64,000 nucleotides of DNA from Orychophragmus violaceus (taxonomy: Eukaryota > Streptophyta > Magnoliopsida > Brassicales > Brassicaceae). A program made the position numbers and the translations under genes. Below, one piece after another: positions 10,070 to 21,336 of this stretch (its first letter is position 1; each line of letters starts with the position of its first letter). The notes under the pieces were generated by a model, which had not been told where the DNA came from, did no database searches, and saw only the letters and a list, made by a program, of their open reading frames with translations. Location of the stretch: the NCBI GenBank assembly GCA_030180135.1, contig CM058230.1, positions 107,189,503-107,253,502 of the forward strand, written 5' to 3'.

Positions 10070-10166
10070 CCTCCATTTCTCCCCATAACTTCCATAGGCG
10101 AAGGGTTGCCTTGGTTGGCCGAAAGGGTGCAACCTTCCAAGGTGCCCTTTCGCCTTGGTGCCCCTT

Positions 10167-10191
10167 GGTCAGCTAGTGTCACTAGCTGACC
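10167..10191 (-). promoter_or_regulatory. Perfect 25 bp hairpin upstream of TATA (element A)
   Basis: 12 bp arms GGTCAGCTAGTG/CACTAGCTGACC around one base (T); the second copy is at 21040-21064. Confidence 0.72.
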
Positions 10192-10463
10192 AGCTGACCC
10201 AACACTTGAACACTCAAGCTAGCTGGGTTGAGCTGGTTGCTAGCTGACCCAGCTGACCAGCTGGACCGTTCAGCTCGTTTCAGCTGAACACTCTTGGTTC
10301 AGCTCGTTTCCTCTTAGCTGAGCTGCCTTTCGGCTAAGCTTAGCTTCTTTAAGACCTTGGAACACTTCTTCCTAGTATTTACGACGAGTCGTAAACCCTT
10401 TTGGTTCCAAGTATCCTTTCCCCAATCCTCCTAGGGTGGGGTGTCCGGTTCCGGGATGTTACA

Positions 10464-11438
10464 AGTTCTACCCCCCTTAAAAGGGATTCGTCCCCGAATC
10501 CGACTTAAGGAGTTTAGCCCGTTCAACTCTATGAACCACTTGGCTAGTAACATCTCGAAACTTAGCAGGCCATACCAATTATATGTTCTCTCTATTCGGT
10601 CTAAGTCCCTTTATGGTTGTCCTTGCCGGAGCCATTCATCTAGGATCAAGTCGCGTATGACCGGACTTCCCATTCCGTTCCCGCGTATGGACCATCCGTG
10701 CCCAGCCTGTCGATCTTCGGTCAATCGCCCCAACGGCTGCCGTTCGATCGAGCTTAACTGTCCGAACTTTTCTTGCCCACTTACGGTTCATACCGCACTT
10801 AACCCAACTTGTGGCTTACGGTCTTGGCCATGGCCGATCAACAACTAATTCATGGACTGAGCCTTCGAGAGATCCATACATTACCGAAGCATGGATGTTA
10901 CAAGTCTCCCCCACCAAATTGGGAATTCGTCCCCGAATTCGGTGGTGGTTAACTTTGTGTATACTCTTCCTGTCCCGGTTTGGTATGCCTTTCCATTCCC
11001 ATGAACCTCGGTCCGTCAAGACCTAATCATTCCCCTGATTTTGTCTTGCCTTAGACTTAGTCAATCTCGATCACAACCCTTACGGTTTGACCCGAAACTT
11101 GATCTCCGCCCTCTAAGGACTTGATCTTAGTTCCCCGTGAAACTTGACCTCCGCCCTCTAAGGACTTGATCTTAGTTCCACGATCCACAACGGTCCCTAC
11201 ACATTCCCACAATGCATATAAGCCCCGCTTTATTCCCCAATATGCCATGCAGTAATTTGAGAAATCAGGGTTCGAGTGACAGACCAATGATCACCTCGAA
11301 GGAGACGGCCATGCCTGAATCCTCCACGAGCTCATGGACTTGAGGTTTTCCCCAGTTGACCCTTGGCCGTAGCCGCGCGGTCACCCTGACCCCAATCCAC
11401 TTTCGGAGCCCCCGACCGTCCGTCCCGGCCATTCCGAC
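10464..11438 (-). other. Left internal fragment of element A, with two polypurine/LTR-start signals
   Basis: Directly next to the LTR is the polypurine tract (minus strand TTTTAAGGGGGGTAGAACT, 10464-10482). A second one, GGTGGGGGAGACT, lies at 10903-10915, immediately followed on the minus strand by TGTAACATCC (10902-10893), an LTR-like start. Each tract is preceded by a short stem (GGATTCG/CGAATCC or GAATTCG/CGAATTC around GGGA). The ~440 bp between them is a module also found in C. CCGAC at 11434-11438 is the left TSD of B. No protein domain is recognised. Confidence 0.75.
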
Positions 11439-12479
11439 TGTGAAGCCCCGACCTGGCCACCCTAGGCCACGGTCGATGCGTTCAACCGATCAGGCCAAGC
11501 CCTGGCCTGAACCACCCTAAATTCAGTCCTATTTAAAATTTTCCCGAAGGAACAAGTATTCTTCGGATCCTCCTTTTGACTTATAGTCTTAGATCCTTCA
11601 TACTTATTAATTACGCAGCGGAATACTACTTTAACCATTATCCCGTTCTTCTAAAGAACGACCCATTCGAGAACCTCTTATAACTTTACTTAGTTTTCTC
11701 AAAACTATTTCGAGGTTCTCATTCCAAATAACCTTTCAATCAGCCTAAGTCTTTAACTTAGATCCTTTCATTCTCCTATTCAGCTCTAACCATTCTTTAG
11801 AACGATAGAAGAGTTCTCGAAACGTGTACCTTAACCTTTGGTGAATCCGGTGTGAAGCTAGCTTGGCGTCCAGCTTAACTCGTTTGATCCTCGAACTCTT
11901 AGAACATACCTCCCTTGAACCAAGTCATTCAACCAACCATCCCCACATGACAAGGCGCAAGAGAGGTCTTCTAGTTCCTTCCTTTGGCCACCTTTCCGTC
12001 TCGATCATTCCTTAGCCCGTTTTCCTCTTATCATTTGTTGCTTTGACTTAACCACGTTTTGCTTCCTGCATCTTGACCCTTAGACCGACCCAAATCCTTA
12101 GGAAGAACAGCTCATGTCCGGATGTTGACTCGGGTCGAATCATGTCCTGATCACTTCACTGATTTCCCTTAGTATTGTTGGTTATTGCGTTCAGCGCAAG
12201 GTTGGAAGGACTCCCTCGTTCGCTTCCCGTAGACGGTCTGATCCATAGTTCGTACCGTCGGCCGTCGACCCAGTTCATCTGACTGTTCGACCGGTCCGTA
12301 CGCGTTTCGACCATGCGATTCTCTTGATCCTGTCTACGGTCCAACTCATGCCGTCCCGCTAGTCCAAACTTATCCGAGGTTGATCCTTCTGATCATTCCC
12401 ACGGCTTAAAGGACATAAGTCCGTCTAATAGACCAAGTTCCACAACCGGCTATGCATAACGAACCGGCCATGTTCCCGT

Positions 12480-13400
12480 CGGGTTCATGTACCGCGATCG
12501 CATGCAACTAGCCCTTCCGCGCTGCATGAGCGTTCACGAATGCTTGGTATCATACCGAGCGTCTCTCGGTTGTACGGCGTTCGTTAGAACGTCCTGCTTA
12601 CCGCGATCGTGGCATCATCGCCGAGCGTACTCGGCAATTATGCACTCACCTCGGCCCGTCGTGTGATCCGCGACCATGCCGCGATCACTGTCCAACCGGA
12701 CTGGCCGCAACACGTTCTGATCGTTCCCGATCCTTGAACCGTTGCGTCAGTCCGCGAAGAGACGCGACCTTCCGCGAAGAGTCACGACTGTCCGTGAACA
12801 GTCACGACCATCCGCTTGGATCACGATCAGTCTGCCGCGACCATCCTGCCGCGATCATCCCATCGCGATCTTTCCACCGCGATCAGTCTGACGCGATCAT
12901 TCTACCACGATCAGACTACCGCGTTCACGTAACAACTTGACGTGACGAGAAATGGCTGCGTTGACGAGCGTACTCGGCAGTTTTCCCGCGCATTTCCGTC
13001 CGCCCATCCGTACGCTTCATGCCGCGATCGCTGTCCATCCGGCTGACGCATGTTCCGATCGTTCACGATCCCTGAACAGTTGCGTCAGTCCACGAAAGGA
13101 CGCGATCAGTCAACCGGCGCGACCACCCGGAGATGATCCGCGACTGACCGTGCGACTATACCATCCAGCCCGTGTACCGCGGACTTATCCGCGATCACCA
13201 GCCATCCGCGATCGTGTACGCTCGTCCTGACGGACGGTTACGACAGACCGCGAACGAACGCGACCGTTGGTGAAGAGTCGCGACTATCCGTGGATAGACG
13301 CGATCGTTCGCTATGGCCGCGATCGTATGTTCCTACGCCCAGCCTGACCGATCGGCCGTGACGCGCATGATCCAACTTTTCCCGTCAGTCCGCCCATGAA
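12480..13400 (-). repeat. CpG-rich degenerate repeats in LTR B
   Basis: The stretch is made of irregular short units with CGCGATC and GTCCGTG cores, densest at 12770-12920, where CCGCGATCA-type words recur about every 15-18 bases. It occupies the same place (downstream of TATA in the transcript) as the GACGACCG repeats of A, C and D, but the repeat word is different. The second copy is at about 16512-17432. Confidence 0.7.
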
Positions 13401-13944
13401 CCGCTCGCGACCAGTCTGCCAGACTTCGGCCATCCGCCTAAACGGATGCCGTTCATCCGCGCATAACCGTCCGAGTCTTCCTGTTCATGTGCGCCGATCA
13501 TCACGTTCACGCCCACCGATCAGTTCACGGTCTTGGCCTTTGGCCGACCGTGTCTCTTCAGAACATAAGGCCGATTCTCACGCCAATCTTTTCCCTGGTC
13601 AAGCGGACTGATTCGGAGAACAAGTAGAAGAGAATTGTCATCCGGCCTTCTTCTAAACCGTCCAACGGCCAAGTGGCTTAGCCGCGGCCGTGATAGAAAA
13701 GGGTCTCAGATGCTACCGCGAGTGTTGTGATCGTCTGGCCGAGATCCATGGTCGCTACTCCAACCATGATCAAGCCCAAACTCACCTTTGCCCAACCACT
13801 AAACGCCCTTGAATCCGCCGGTTTCTTCCTTGAAGATTCCGATCAATTCTCTCTCTCTTTGATCCCGGTTTTAGCCCTTTAGCCTTAGAGAATTTATGGG
13901 TTTTTCTCCCATGAAGATTGTGTGCGAAAATGGCCCCTTCATGG

Positions 13945-13956
13945 TCTATTTATAGG
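13945..13956 (-). promoter_or_regulatory. TATA box of element B, left LTR
   Basis: CCTATAAATAGA on the minus strand, about 345 bases into the LTR; the second copy is at 17977-17988. Confidence 0.65.
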
Positions 13957-14043
13957 CCATAAAATCGCATGTAACTTCCCTTGGGAAGAGATGCTTCTTT
14001 TGGGCCGAAAAGGCACATCCCCCACTTGTGCCCATTCGCTTAT

Positions 14044-14068
14044 GGTCAGCTAGTGTCACTAGCTGACC
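14044..14068 (-). promoter_or_regulatory. Perfect 25 bp hairpin upstream of TATA (element B)
   Basis: Arms GGTCAGCTAGTG/CACTAGCTGACC around one base (T); the second copy is at 18076-18100. It is preserved although much of the rest of LTR B differs from A. Confidence 0.72.
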
Positions 14069-14301
14069 AGCTGATTTCGCACTTGAACACTCTAGCTAGC
14101 TTGTGCTGAGCTGACTGTCCAGCTAAACACTCTTTACCAGCTGATTCCTTTAACTCAAGCTCCCTTTCCCGCTGAGCTTGAGCTCTTCTCTGTCTACGGA
14201 ACACTCTCTTTGATCACTCTTGATCATAAGTTCGTTTTCTGGTTCCATAGATTGTTCAAACGTATAGGGTGTGGTCGGACTCCCGGTTCCGGGATGTTAC
14301 A

Positions 14302-14341
14302 AGTCTACCCCCCTTAAAAGGGATTCGTCCCCGAATCCGAC
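14302..14341 (-). promoter_or_regulatory. Polypurine tract and adjacent stem, element B
   Basis: The minus strand reads TTTTAAGGGGGGTAGACT up to the LTR start; this primes plus-strand DNA synthesis. Just before it is the stem GGATTCG/CGAATCC around GGGA (about 14321-14338). Confidence 0.82.
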
Positions 14342-15449
14342 TTAAGGAGTTTATCCCGTTCGAACTTTAGGAACCTTCCCACTCCCCGTTGACCTTGGTC
14401 CGTCAAGACTTAATCATTTCCCTGATTTTTGTCTTGTCTTAGACTTAGTCAATCCCGATCACAATCCTTACGGATTGGACCCGAAACTTGATCCTCGCCC
14501 TCCAAGGACTTGATCTTAGTTTCCCGATCTTAGTAAATCTCTTACTAGATCATCATCAGGTCTTTTTGTTCCATGTAGGACTCGACCTCAGGCCTTTGTT
14601 CCCTCCAGGACTCGACCTCGGTTAAGGTCCTTACGCATTCCAAATGCAAGCAACCTAACCCTTTTCCCCAAATGTAATTCCCAGAATACATTCGAAGAAG
14701 TGGGGTTCAGTGACTGACCATCAATTGCACTAAAGGACTCGGCCACGCCAATGTCCCTAATCAGTTCGTAAACCCGTGGTGTCTTCGGTTAGCGCTTAGC
14801 CTTTACCGTTCGACTTTCACCCCCCCACGTTTTACTTCTGATTACTGCTTTTTACAATGGAAGCAAATCAGCAGTCTTTCATTGTCACTTTCCTTCCCCT
14901 CATTTTGCAAACAGCTTTAGGCTCCTATGTCCCCGCCGTTGCACTTCGCACGTACCTTACTTGCTTTCTACACTTCCAAAGTGCGCTTCCATTGTTTCTG
15001 CAAGTGGTACTTTCGGTGCGGTTCCCTAGAGGATTGGTTGTCAGCCCCAACTGATTCCATCCCCTTTAGGTCCTTCCCGGGTTGGCAGGACACCTTGTCT
15101 TTTGAGCCAACGCGGTTCTCCTCCAGGTCCCTCCCGGTTAGGCCAAACACTTCTCGTGATTGCGCCCTCCGGTTCACCCCCAGGTCCCTCCCGGTTCGGC
15201 CAACCACTTCTCGTGATTACGCCTTCCGGTTCACCCACCCACACCGTCTTGCGACCTTGATCCAAACCCGGGAACTAATCTCCCAACCGATCCCATACTC
15301 GGCTGGAACATACGACCTTCCAACTGATCCCATACTCAGCTGAAAAGTACTTCCCATTGGACTTGTTCTCAAAGTCTGCCCAAGACTAAATGCGTCATTG
15401 GTGCACTTGTCTTTGCAAGTCACCAATTACGAGAGCATCGTCCTAGAAA

Positions 15450-15468
15450 CAACTCCGCTCTGATACCA
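15450..15468 (-). promoter_or_regulatory. Primer binding site of element B
   Basis: The minus strand reads TGGTATCAGAGCGGAGTTG, initiator-Met tRNA type, two bases after the LTR. Confidence 0.93.
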
Positions 15469-15470
15469 TT

Positions 15471-18333
15471 TGTGAAGCCCCGACCTGGCCACCCTAGGCC
15501 ACGGTCGATGCGTTCAACCGATCAGGCCAAGCCCTGGCCTGAACCACCCTAAATTCAGTCCTATTTAAAATTTTCCCGAAGGAACAAGTATTCTTCGGAT
15601 CCTCCTTTTGACTTATAGTCTTAGATCCTTCATACTTATTAATTACGCAGCGGAATACTACTTTAACCATTATCCCGTTCTTCTAAAGAACGACCCATTC
15701 GAGAACCTCTTATAACTTTACTTAGTTTTCTCAAAACTATTTCGAGGTTCTCATTCCAAATAACCTTTCAATCAGCCTAAGTCTTTAACTTAGATCCTTT
15801 CATTCTCCTATTCAGCTCTAACCATTCTTTAGAACGATAGAAGAGTTCTCGAAACGTGTACCTTAACCTTTGGTGAATCCGGTGTGAAGCTAGCTTGGCG
15901 TCCAGCTTAACTCGTTTGATCCTCGAACTCTTAGAACATACCTCCCTTGAACCAAGTCATTCAACCAACCATCCCCACATGACAAGGCGCAAGAGAGGTC
16001 TTCTAGTTCCTTCCTTTGGCCACCTTTCCGTCTCGATCATTCCTTAGCCCGTTTTCCTCTTATCATTTGTTGCTTTGACTTAACCACGTTTTGCTTCCTG
16101 CATCTTGACCCTTAGACCGACCCAAATCCTTAGGAAGAACAGCTCATGTCCGGATGTTGACTCGGGTCGAATCATGTCCTGATCACTTCACTGATTTCCC
16201 TTAGTATTGTTGGTTATTGCGTTCAGCGCAAGGTTGGAAGGACTCCCTCGTTCGCTTCCCGTAGACGGTCTGATCCATAGTTCGTACCGTCGGCCGTCGA
16301 CCCAGTTCATCTGACTGTTCGACCGGTCCGTACGCGTTTCGACCATGCGATTCTCTTGATCCTGTCTACGGTCCAACTCATGCCGTCCCGCTAGTCCAAA
16401 CTTATCCGAGGTTGATCCTTCTGATCATTCCCACGGCTTAAAGGACATAAGTCCGTCTAATAGACCAAGTTCCACAACCGGCTATGCATAACGAACCGGC
16501 CATGTTCCCGTCGGGTTCATGTACCGCGATCGCATGCAACTAGCCCTTCCGCGCTGCATGAGCGTTCACGAATGCTTGGTATCATACCGAGCGTCTCTCG
16601 GTTGTACGGCGTTCGTTAGAACGTCCTGCTTACCGCGATCGTGGCATCATCGCCGAGCGTACTCGGCAATTATGCACTCACCTCGGCCCGTCGTGTGATC
16701 CGCGACCATGCCGCGATCACTGTCCAACCGGACTGGCCGCAACACGTTCTGATCGTTCCCGATCCTTGAACCGTTGCGTCAGTCCGCGAAGAGACGCGAC
16801 CTTCCGCGAAGAGTCACGACTGTCCGTGAACAGTCACGACCATCCGCTTGGATCACGATCAGTCTGCCGCGACCATCCTGCCGCGATCATCCCGTCGCGA
16901 TCTTTCCACCGCGATCAGTCTGACGCGATCATTCTACCACGATCAGACTACCGCGTTCACGTAACAACTTGACGTGACGAGAAATGGCTGCGTTGACGAG
17001 CGTACTCGGCAGTTTTCCCGCGCATTTCCGTCCGCCCATCCGTACGCTTCATGCCGCGATCGCTGTCCATCCGGCTGACGCATGTTCCGATCGTTCACGA
17101 TCCCTGAACAGTTGCGTCAGTCCACGAAAGGACGCGATCAGTCAACCGGCGCGACCACCCGGAGATGATCCGCGACTGACCGTGCGACTATACCATCCAG
17201 CCCGTGTACCGCGGACTTATCCGCGATCACCAGCCATCCGCGATCGTGTACGCTCGTCCTGACGGACGGTTACGACAGACCGCGAACGAACGCGACCGTT
17301 GGTGAAGAGTCGCGACTATCCGTGGATAGACGCGATCGTTCGCTATGGCCGCGATCGTATGTTCCTACGCCCAGCCTGACCGATCGGCCGTGACGCGCAT
17401 GATCCAACTTTTCCCGTCAGTCCGCCCATGAACCGCTCGCGACCAGTCTGCCAGACTTCGGCCATCCGCCTAAACGGATGCCGTTCATCCGCGCATAACC
17501 GTCCGAGTCTTCCTGTTCATGTGCGCCGATCATCACGTTCACGCCCGCCGATCAGTTCACGGTCTTGGCCTTTGGCCGACCGTGTCTCTTCAGAACATAA
17601 GGCCGATTCTCACGCCAATCTTTTCCCTGGTCAAGCGGACTGATTCGGAGAACAAGTAGAAGAGAATTGTCATCCGGCCTTCTTCTAAACCGTCCAACGG
17701 CCAAGTGGCTTAGCCGCGGCCGTGATAGAAAAGGGTCTCAGATGCTACCGCGAGTGTTGTGATCGTCTGGCCGAGATCCATGGTCGCTACTCCAACCATG
17801 ATCAAGCCCAAACTCACCTTTGCCCAACCACTAAACGCCCTTGAATCCGCCGGTTTCTTCCTTGAAGATTCCGATCAATTCTCTCTCTCTTTGATCCCGG
17901 TTTTAGCCCTTTAGCCTTAGAGAATTTATGGGTTTTTCTCCCATGAAGATTGTGTGCGAAAATGGCCCCTTCATGGTCTATTTATAGGCCATAAAATCGC
18001 ATGTAACTTCCCTTGGGAAGAGATGCTTCTTTTGGGCCGAAAAGGCACATCCCCCACTTGTGCCCATTCGCTTATGGTCAGCTAGTGTCACTAGCTGACC
18101 AGCTGATTTCGCACTTGAACACTCTAGCTAGCTTGTGCTGAGCTGACTGTCCAGCTAAACACTCTTTACCAGCTGATTCCTTTAACTCAAGCTCCCTTTC
18201 CCGCTGAGCTTGAGCTCTTCTCTGTCTACGGAACACTCTCTTTGATCACTCTTGATCATAAGTTCGTTTTCTGGTTCCATAGATTGTTCAAACGTATAGG
18301 GTGTGGTCGGACTCCCGGTTCCGGGATGTTACA
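15471..18333 (-). repeat. 5' LTR of element B (2863 bp)
   Basis: Same length as the left LTR at a constant offset of 4032, so there are no indels between them. It drives transcription toward the primer site at 15468. Confidence 0.95.
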
Positions 18334-19207
18334 CCGACAATCCCAAACAAAATGTATAGGCTGCCCACGACGGAAACATGACCTTGGTTTTACAGTCTTT
18401 TTTTTCGACCCCAGCCTGTGGACAGCTCGCGACCCCGGGTCCTTGCTTCCACCTTCACGCAGGCCCTCCCTTTCTCCCAACATCTTACGGAGTGTTGCCA
18501 TCCATAGGAGGTGCATTCTGCGCGGTCCGAGGAATTGTTATCGACACTTTGGCCCCATTTCCTCCTCGGGTCCCTCCCGGGCCAGCTGGACACTCTCACT
18601 CGTGACCTAGCTACCACCCGGTTCACCTCGACACCGTCTTGCGACCTTGGTCCAAGACAAGTGCCATCCACGTCCCAACCGTTCCTGGGTCTGCGACCCA
18701 GTCGCGACCCGCGGTCGTACGCATCCATCCGTGCGGTTTACGCGAACGGACCGACTGTTCCCGCAAACAGGTACGATGGTCCGCGCATGGCTACCATCAT
18801 CCTGCGTTTGCGGTGAACGGCCCACGACGCATTATCCTGACCCGATGGTGCTGACTAAAGGTATGGCCGTGATCAACACGGTCTTCCATTTAACCGTTTC
18901 ACGCTTGGGCTCTTGCCGTGTGCGGTTCATGATCCGGCCAACATCTCCAAGATGCGCCGTTCGACCATCCGCTTTTACCGGTACTTGCCGTATGTGGTTC
19001 CATGACCCGGCCAACGTCTCCAAGACGTACCGTCCGATCATCCACATACTACAGGCAATCGTCCCCTTAGCGTGGTTGATCCGCCCAACCGTTTATAGTC
19101 CATTCACTATTATGGTCAGACTAAGTGCGTCCTTGGTGCACTTGCCTTAGCAAGTAACCAATCATGAGAGCATCGTCCTAGGAAATAACTCCGCTCTGAT
19201 ACCAACT
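18334..19207 (-). other. Right internal fragment of element A (leader)
   Basis: It begins with the right TSD of B (CCGAC, 18334-18338) and ends at LTR A. It contains the primer site (19187-19204) and a diverged 72 bp tandem duplication (units at about 18912-18983 and 18984-19054, each holding CTTGCCGT and CGGCCAAC words). A minus-strand frame of 112 codons (18390-18728) has no recognisable domain. No gene is called. Confidence 0.75.
19187..19204 (-). promoter_or_regulatory. Primer binding site of element A
   Basis: The minus strand reads TGGTATCAGAGCGGAGTT, three bases after the LTR end, identical to the site in C. Confidence 0.92.
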
Positions 19208-21336
19208 TGAAACACCCCGACCCGGCCCTCCTAGGCCGCGGTCGATGCGTTCCAGTGGTCAGGCCAAACCCAGGCCTGAACCTCTCGAAAACCCGTCCTA
19301 TTTTAAATTTTCCCTTAGGAACTAAGTATTCATCGGATCTGCTATTTGACCCTTGGTCTCAGATCCTTCATACTTAAGGTTACGCAGCGGAAATCCTTAC
19401 TTAACCATTACATCGTTCTTCTAAAGAACGATCCATCCAAGAACCTCTTATAACCTTATTTAGTTTTCTCAAAACTCTTTCGAGGTTCCGTTCCTATCTA
19501 TCCATTCCAACAACCTAAGTCTTTTACTTAGTTTGTCCATTCCACCTATTCCGTTCTATTCACTCCTTAGAACAATAGATGAGTACTCGAATGTGTACCT
19601 TAGACTGTGGTGAAGCCGGTGTGAAGCTAACTCCGCGTTCAGCTTAGCTCATCCGTTCTGCACCCTTTAGAACACACCCCCTTTGTACTTAGTCATTCAA
19701 CCAACCATCCCCACATGACCGTGTACAAAAGAGGTCTTCATGTTCTTCCTTTGGCCACCATTCCTTTCCTGTTACATCCAAACACTTAGATTATGTAAAG
19801 GCTTATTTAATGTTACCTTAACCTTTGTAGTGATTCCTTATGGAATTGTTCGGTCCGATTAGCTCCCTCATTTCCTTGCCCGATCAGTCCACTCGTCAAT
19901 ACACCATCCTGTCGGTTGGAAGCCGGAACCAATCTTAGGTGAGGTATGTTCCATAATCGGTTTACCCATCGCGCGGGTCCAACCCGTGGCCGGATCAGTC
20001 CCTTTTTTTCGGTGTCCGTTGAATCACCTCCTCAGCCTTCCCGGCCTTCGGTCAATTCCAATCGCGACCCGACTCTCTCGACTATCCTGCCTTAGACCGC
20101 GACCCGACCATGCAACCGTTCCACCACCGATCGCTCCTTGTCCCTTAACCGCAAGGCATGAGAATCGACTACTCATCCACGTTCACGAAGAGGCGCGTCC
20201 GTTCACGCTTTGCGTTCGTCCGTGATGACCCGCGGTCGTCCGTGATGACCCGCGGTCGTCCGTGATGACCCGCGGTCGTCCGTGATGACCCGTGGTCGTC
20301 CGTGATGACTCGCGGTCGTCCGTGATGACCCGCGGTCATCCGTACGTGACCCACGGTCGTCTGGAAACGAACCGCGGTCGTCCGTGATCGTCCCACGGTC
20401 GTCCGTGAATGGACACGACTGTCCGTGAACGGACACGACCGTACGTGAACGGTCACGGTCGTCCGTACGTGACCCGCGGTCGTCTGCGATCAACCCGCGG
20501 TCGTCCGTACGCGACCCGCGTTCGCCCGAGCACCATCCGCGTTCGTCCGTGCACGTCCGTGTTCGTCCGTGACGGTTACGGTCGTTCCTGACGACCCGCG
20601 GTCGACCGTGTACGACCCGCGGTCGTCCGTGAACGACCCGCGGTCGACCGTGCGCGACCCGCGGTCGTCCGTGAGCGACCCACGGACGGTTGCTCGGATT
20701 TTTCTTCAATTCTTCAACCGATCTTCAACCTTTTTCTGGGCTTTTCCTCCTGATTTCCAGCCTTGATTCCCTTGTTAATCATCCCCAAAATCACCATCAA
20801 ACAGCCGGCCAATACCCATGAGTATTGGGGCCAAAATCCACTCTTTTTCTCATGATTTGGGTGGCCTTTGCCTTAGGAAAATCAGGGGATTGTCCCTGGA
20901 CAGAATGTGCACGAAAATGGCCTCCTTGGGTCTATTTATAGGCCTCCATTTCGCCCCATAACTTCCATAGGCGAAGGGTTGCCTTGGTTGGCCGAAAGGG
21001 TGCAACCTTCCAAGGTGCCCTTTCGCCTTGGTGCCCCTTGGTCAGCTAGTGTCACTAGCTGACCAGCTGACCCAACACTTGAACACTCAAGCTAGCTGGG
21101 TTGAGCTGGTTGCTAGCTGACCCAGCTGACCAGCTGGACCGTTCAGCTCGTTTCAGCTGAACACTCTTGGTTCAGCTCGTTTCCTCTTAGCTGAGCTGCC
21201 TTTCGGCTAAGCTTAGCTTCTTTAAGACCTTGGAACACTTCTTCCTAGTATTTACGACGAGTCGTAAACCCTTTTGGTTCCAAGTATCCTTTCCCCAATC
21301 CTCCTAGGGTGGGGTGTCCGGTTCCGGGATGTTACA
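19208..21336 (-). repeat. 5' LTR of element A (2129 bp)
   Basis: Same structure as the left LTR but 167 bp shorter. The breakpoint near 20220 joins GCGTTCGTCCGT to TGATGACCCGCGG, removing the sequence between two GTTCGTCCGT/GGTCGTCCGT words, as expected from slippage or recombination between short repeats. TATA is at 20931-20942, hairpin at 21040-21064. Confidence 0.94.

Larger units (their letters stand above)
8168..10463 (-). repeat. 3' LTR of element A (2296 bp)
   Basis: On the minus strand it starts TGTAACATCCCGGAACC at 10463 and ends GGGTCGGGGTGTTTCA at 8168. It holds the CAGCTG zone with the hairpin, TATA, the CpG repeat zone (about 9130-9820) and an AT-richer U5-like part (8168-9120). 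It is the longer copy: the 167 bp around 9183-9350 are missing from the right LTR. Confidence 0.94.
11439..14301 (-). repeat. 3' LTR of element B (2863 bp)
   Basis: On the minus strand it starts TGTAACATCCCGGAACCGGG (14301) and ends GGTCGGGGCTTCACA (11439). It contains the 25 bp hairpin (14044-14068), TATA (13945-13956), a CpG-rich zone (about 12480-13400) and a U5-like part (11439-12100) similar to that of A and C. The CpG zone differs from A: its core words are CGCGATCA and CCGCGAC. Small frames of 62-92 codons are identical in both LTRs simply because the LTRs are. Confidence 0.95.
14302..15470 (-). other. Internal region of element B, no retroviral proteins
   Basis: 1169 bp. Near the primer site is a 57 bp tandem repeat (starts at 15068, 15125 and 15182; the first is degenerate), which reads as a 19-residue repeat on the minus strand. 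The remainder (about 14340-15060) matches the internal region of C (21342-22170) at high identity, read in the same sense relative to the LTRs. Frames of 65-138 codons here show no known domain and no agreement between B and C, so no gene is called. Confidence 0.8.
11439..18333 (-). mobile_element. Element B: intact, very young non-autonomous LTR retrotransposon (LARD-like)
   Basis: Two 2863 bp LTRs (11439-14301 and 15471-18333, offset exactly 4032) enclose 1169 bp. CCGAC flanks both ends (11434-11438 and 18334-18338). On the minus strand, the primer site follows the right LTR and the polypurine tract precedes the left one. Only two differences between the LTRs were found by eye (12872 versus 16904 region, A/G; 13515 versus 17547 region, A/G). 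The internal region has no gag or pol. It has all cis signals for mobility and no proteins, so movement must be in trans. Confidence 0.95.
8168..21336 (-). mobile_element. Element A: non-autonomous long-LTR retrotransposon nested in C, host to B
   Basis: LTRs 8168-10463 and 19208-21336 are bounded by TGAGT at 8163-8167 and 21337-21341. On the minus strand the primer site (19204-19187) follows the right LTR and the polypurine tract precedes the left one. Without B the element is about 6.3 kb. Its internal part (10464-11433 and 18339-19207, ~1.8 kb) has no recognisable retroviral domain. The LTR ends are the same as in C (TGTAACATCCC...GGGTGTTTCA on the sense strand), so A, C and D form one family or close sister families. 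The LTRs differ by about three substitutions plus one 167 bp deletion. Confidence 0.93.

Noticed and set aside
14927..15343. 138-codon plus-strand frame in the interior of B
   Set aside because: Antisense to the element, built on the 57 bp repeat, and not preserved in the related interior of C.
18390..18728. 112-codon minus-strand frame in the interior of A as a possible decayed gag
   Set aside because: No zinc knuckle, no conserved gag motif, composition follows the GC-rich repeats, and there is no counterpart in B or C.
8168..21336. Reading 2296 and 2129 bp GC-rich units as a segmental duplication
   Set aside because: TG/CA tips, PBS, PPT and matching TSDs show they are the two LTRs of one element.
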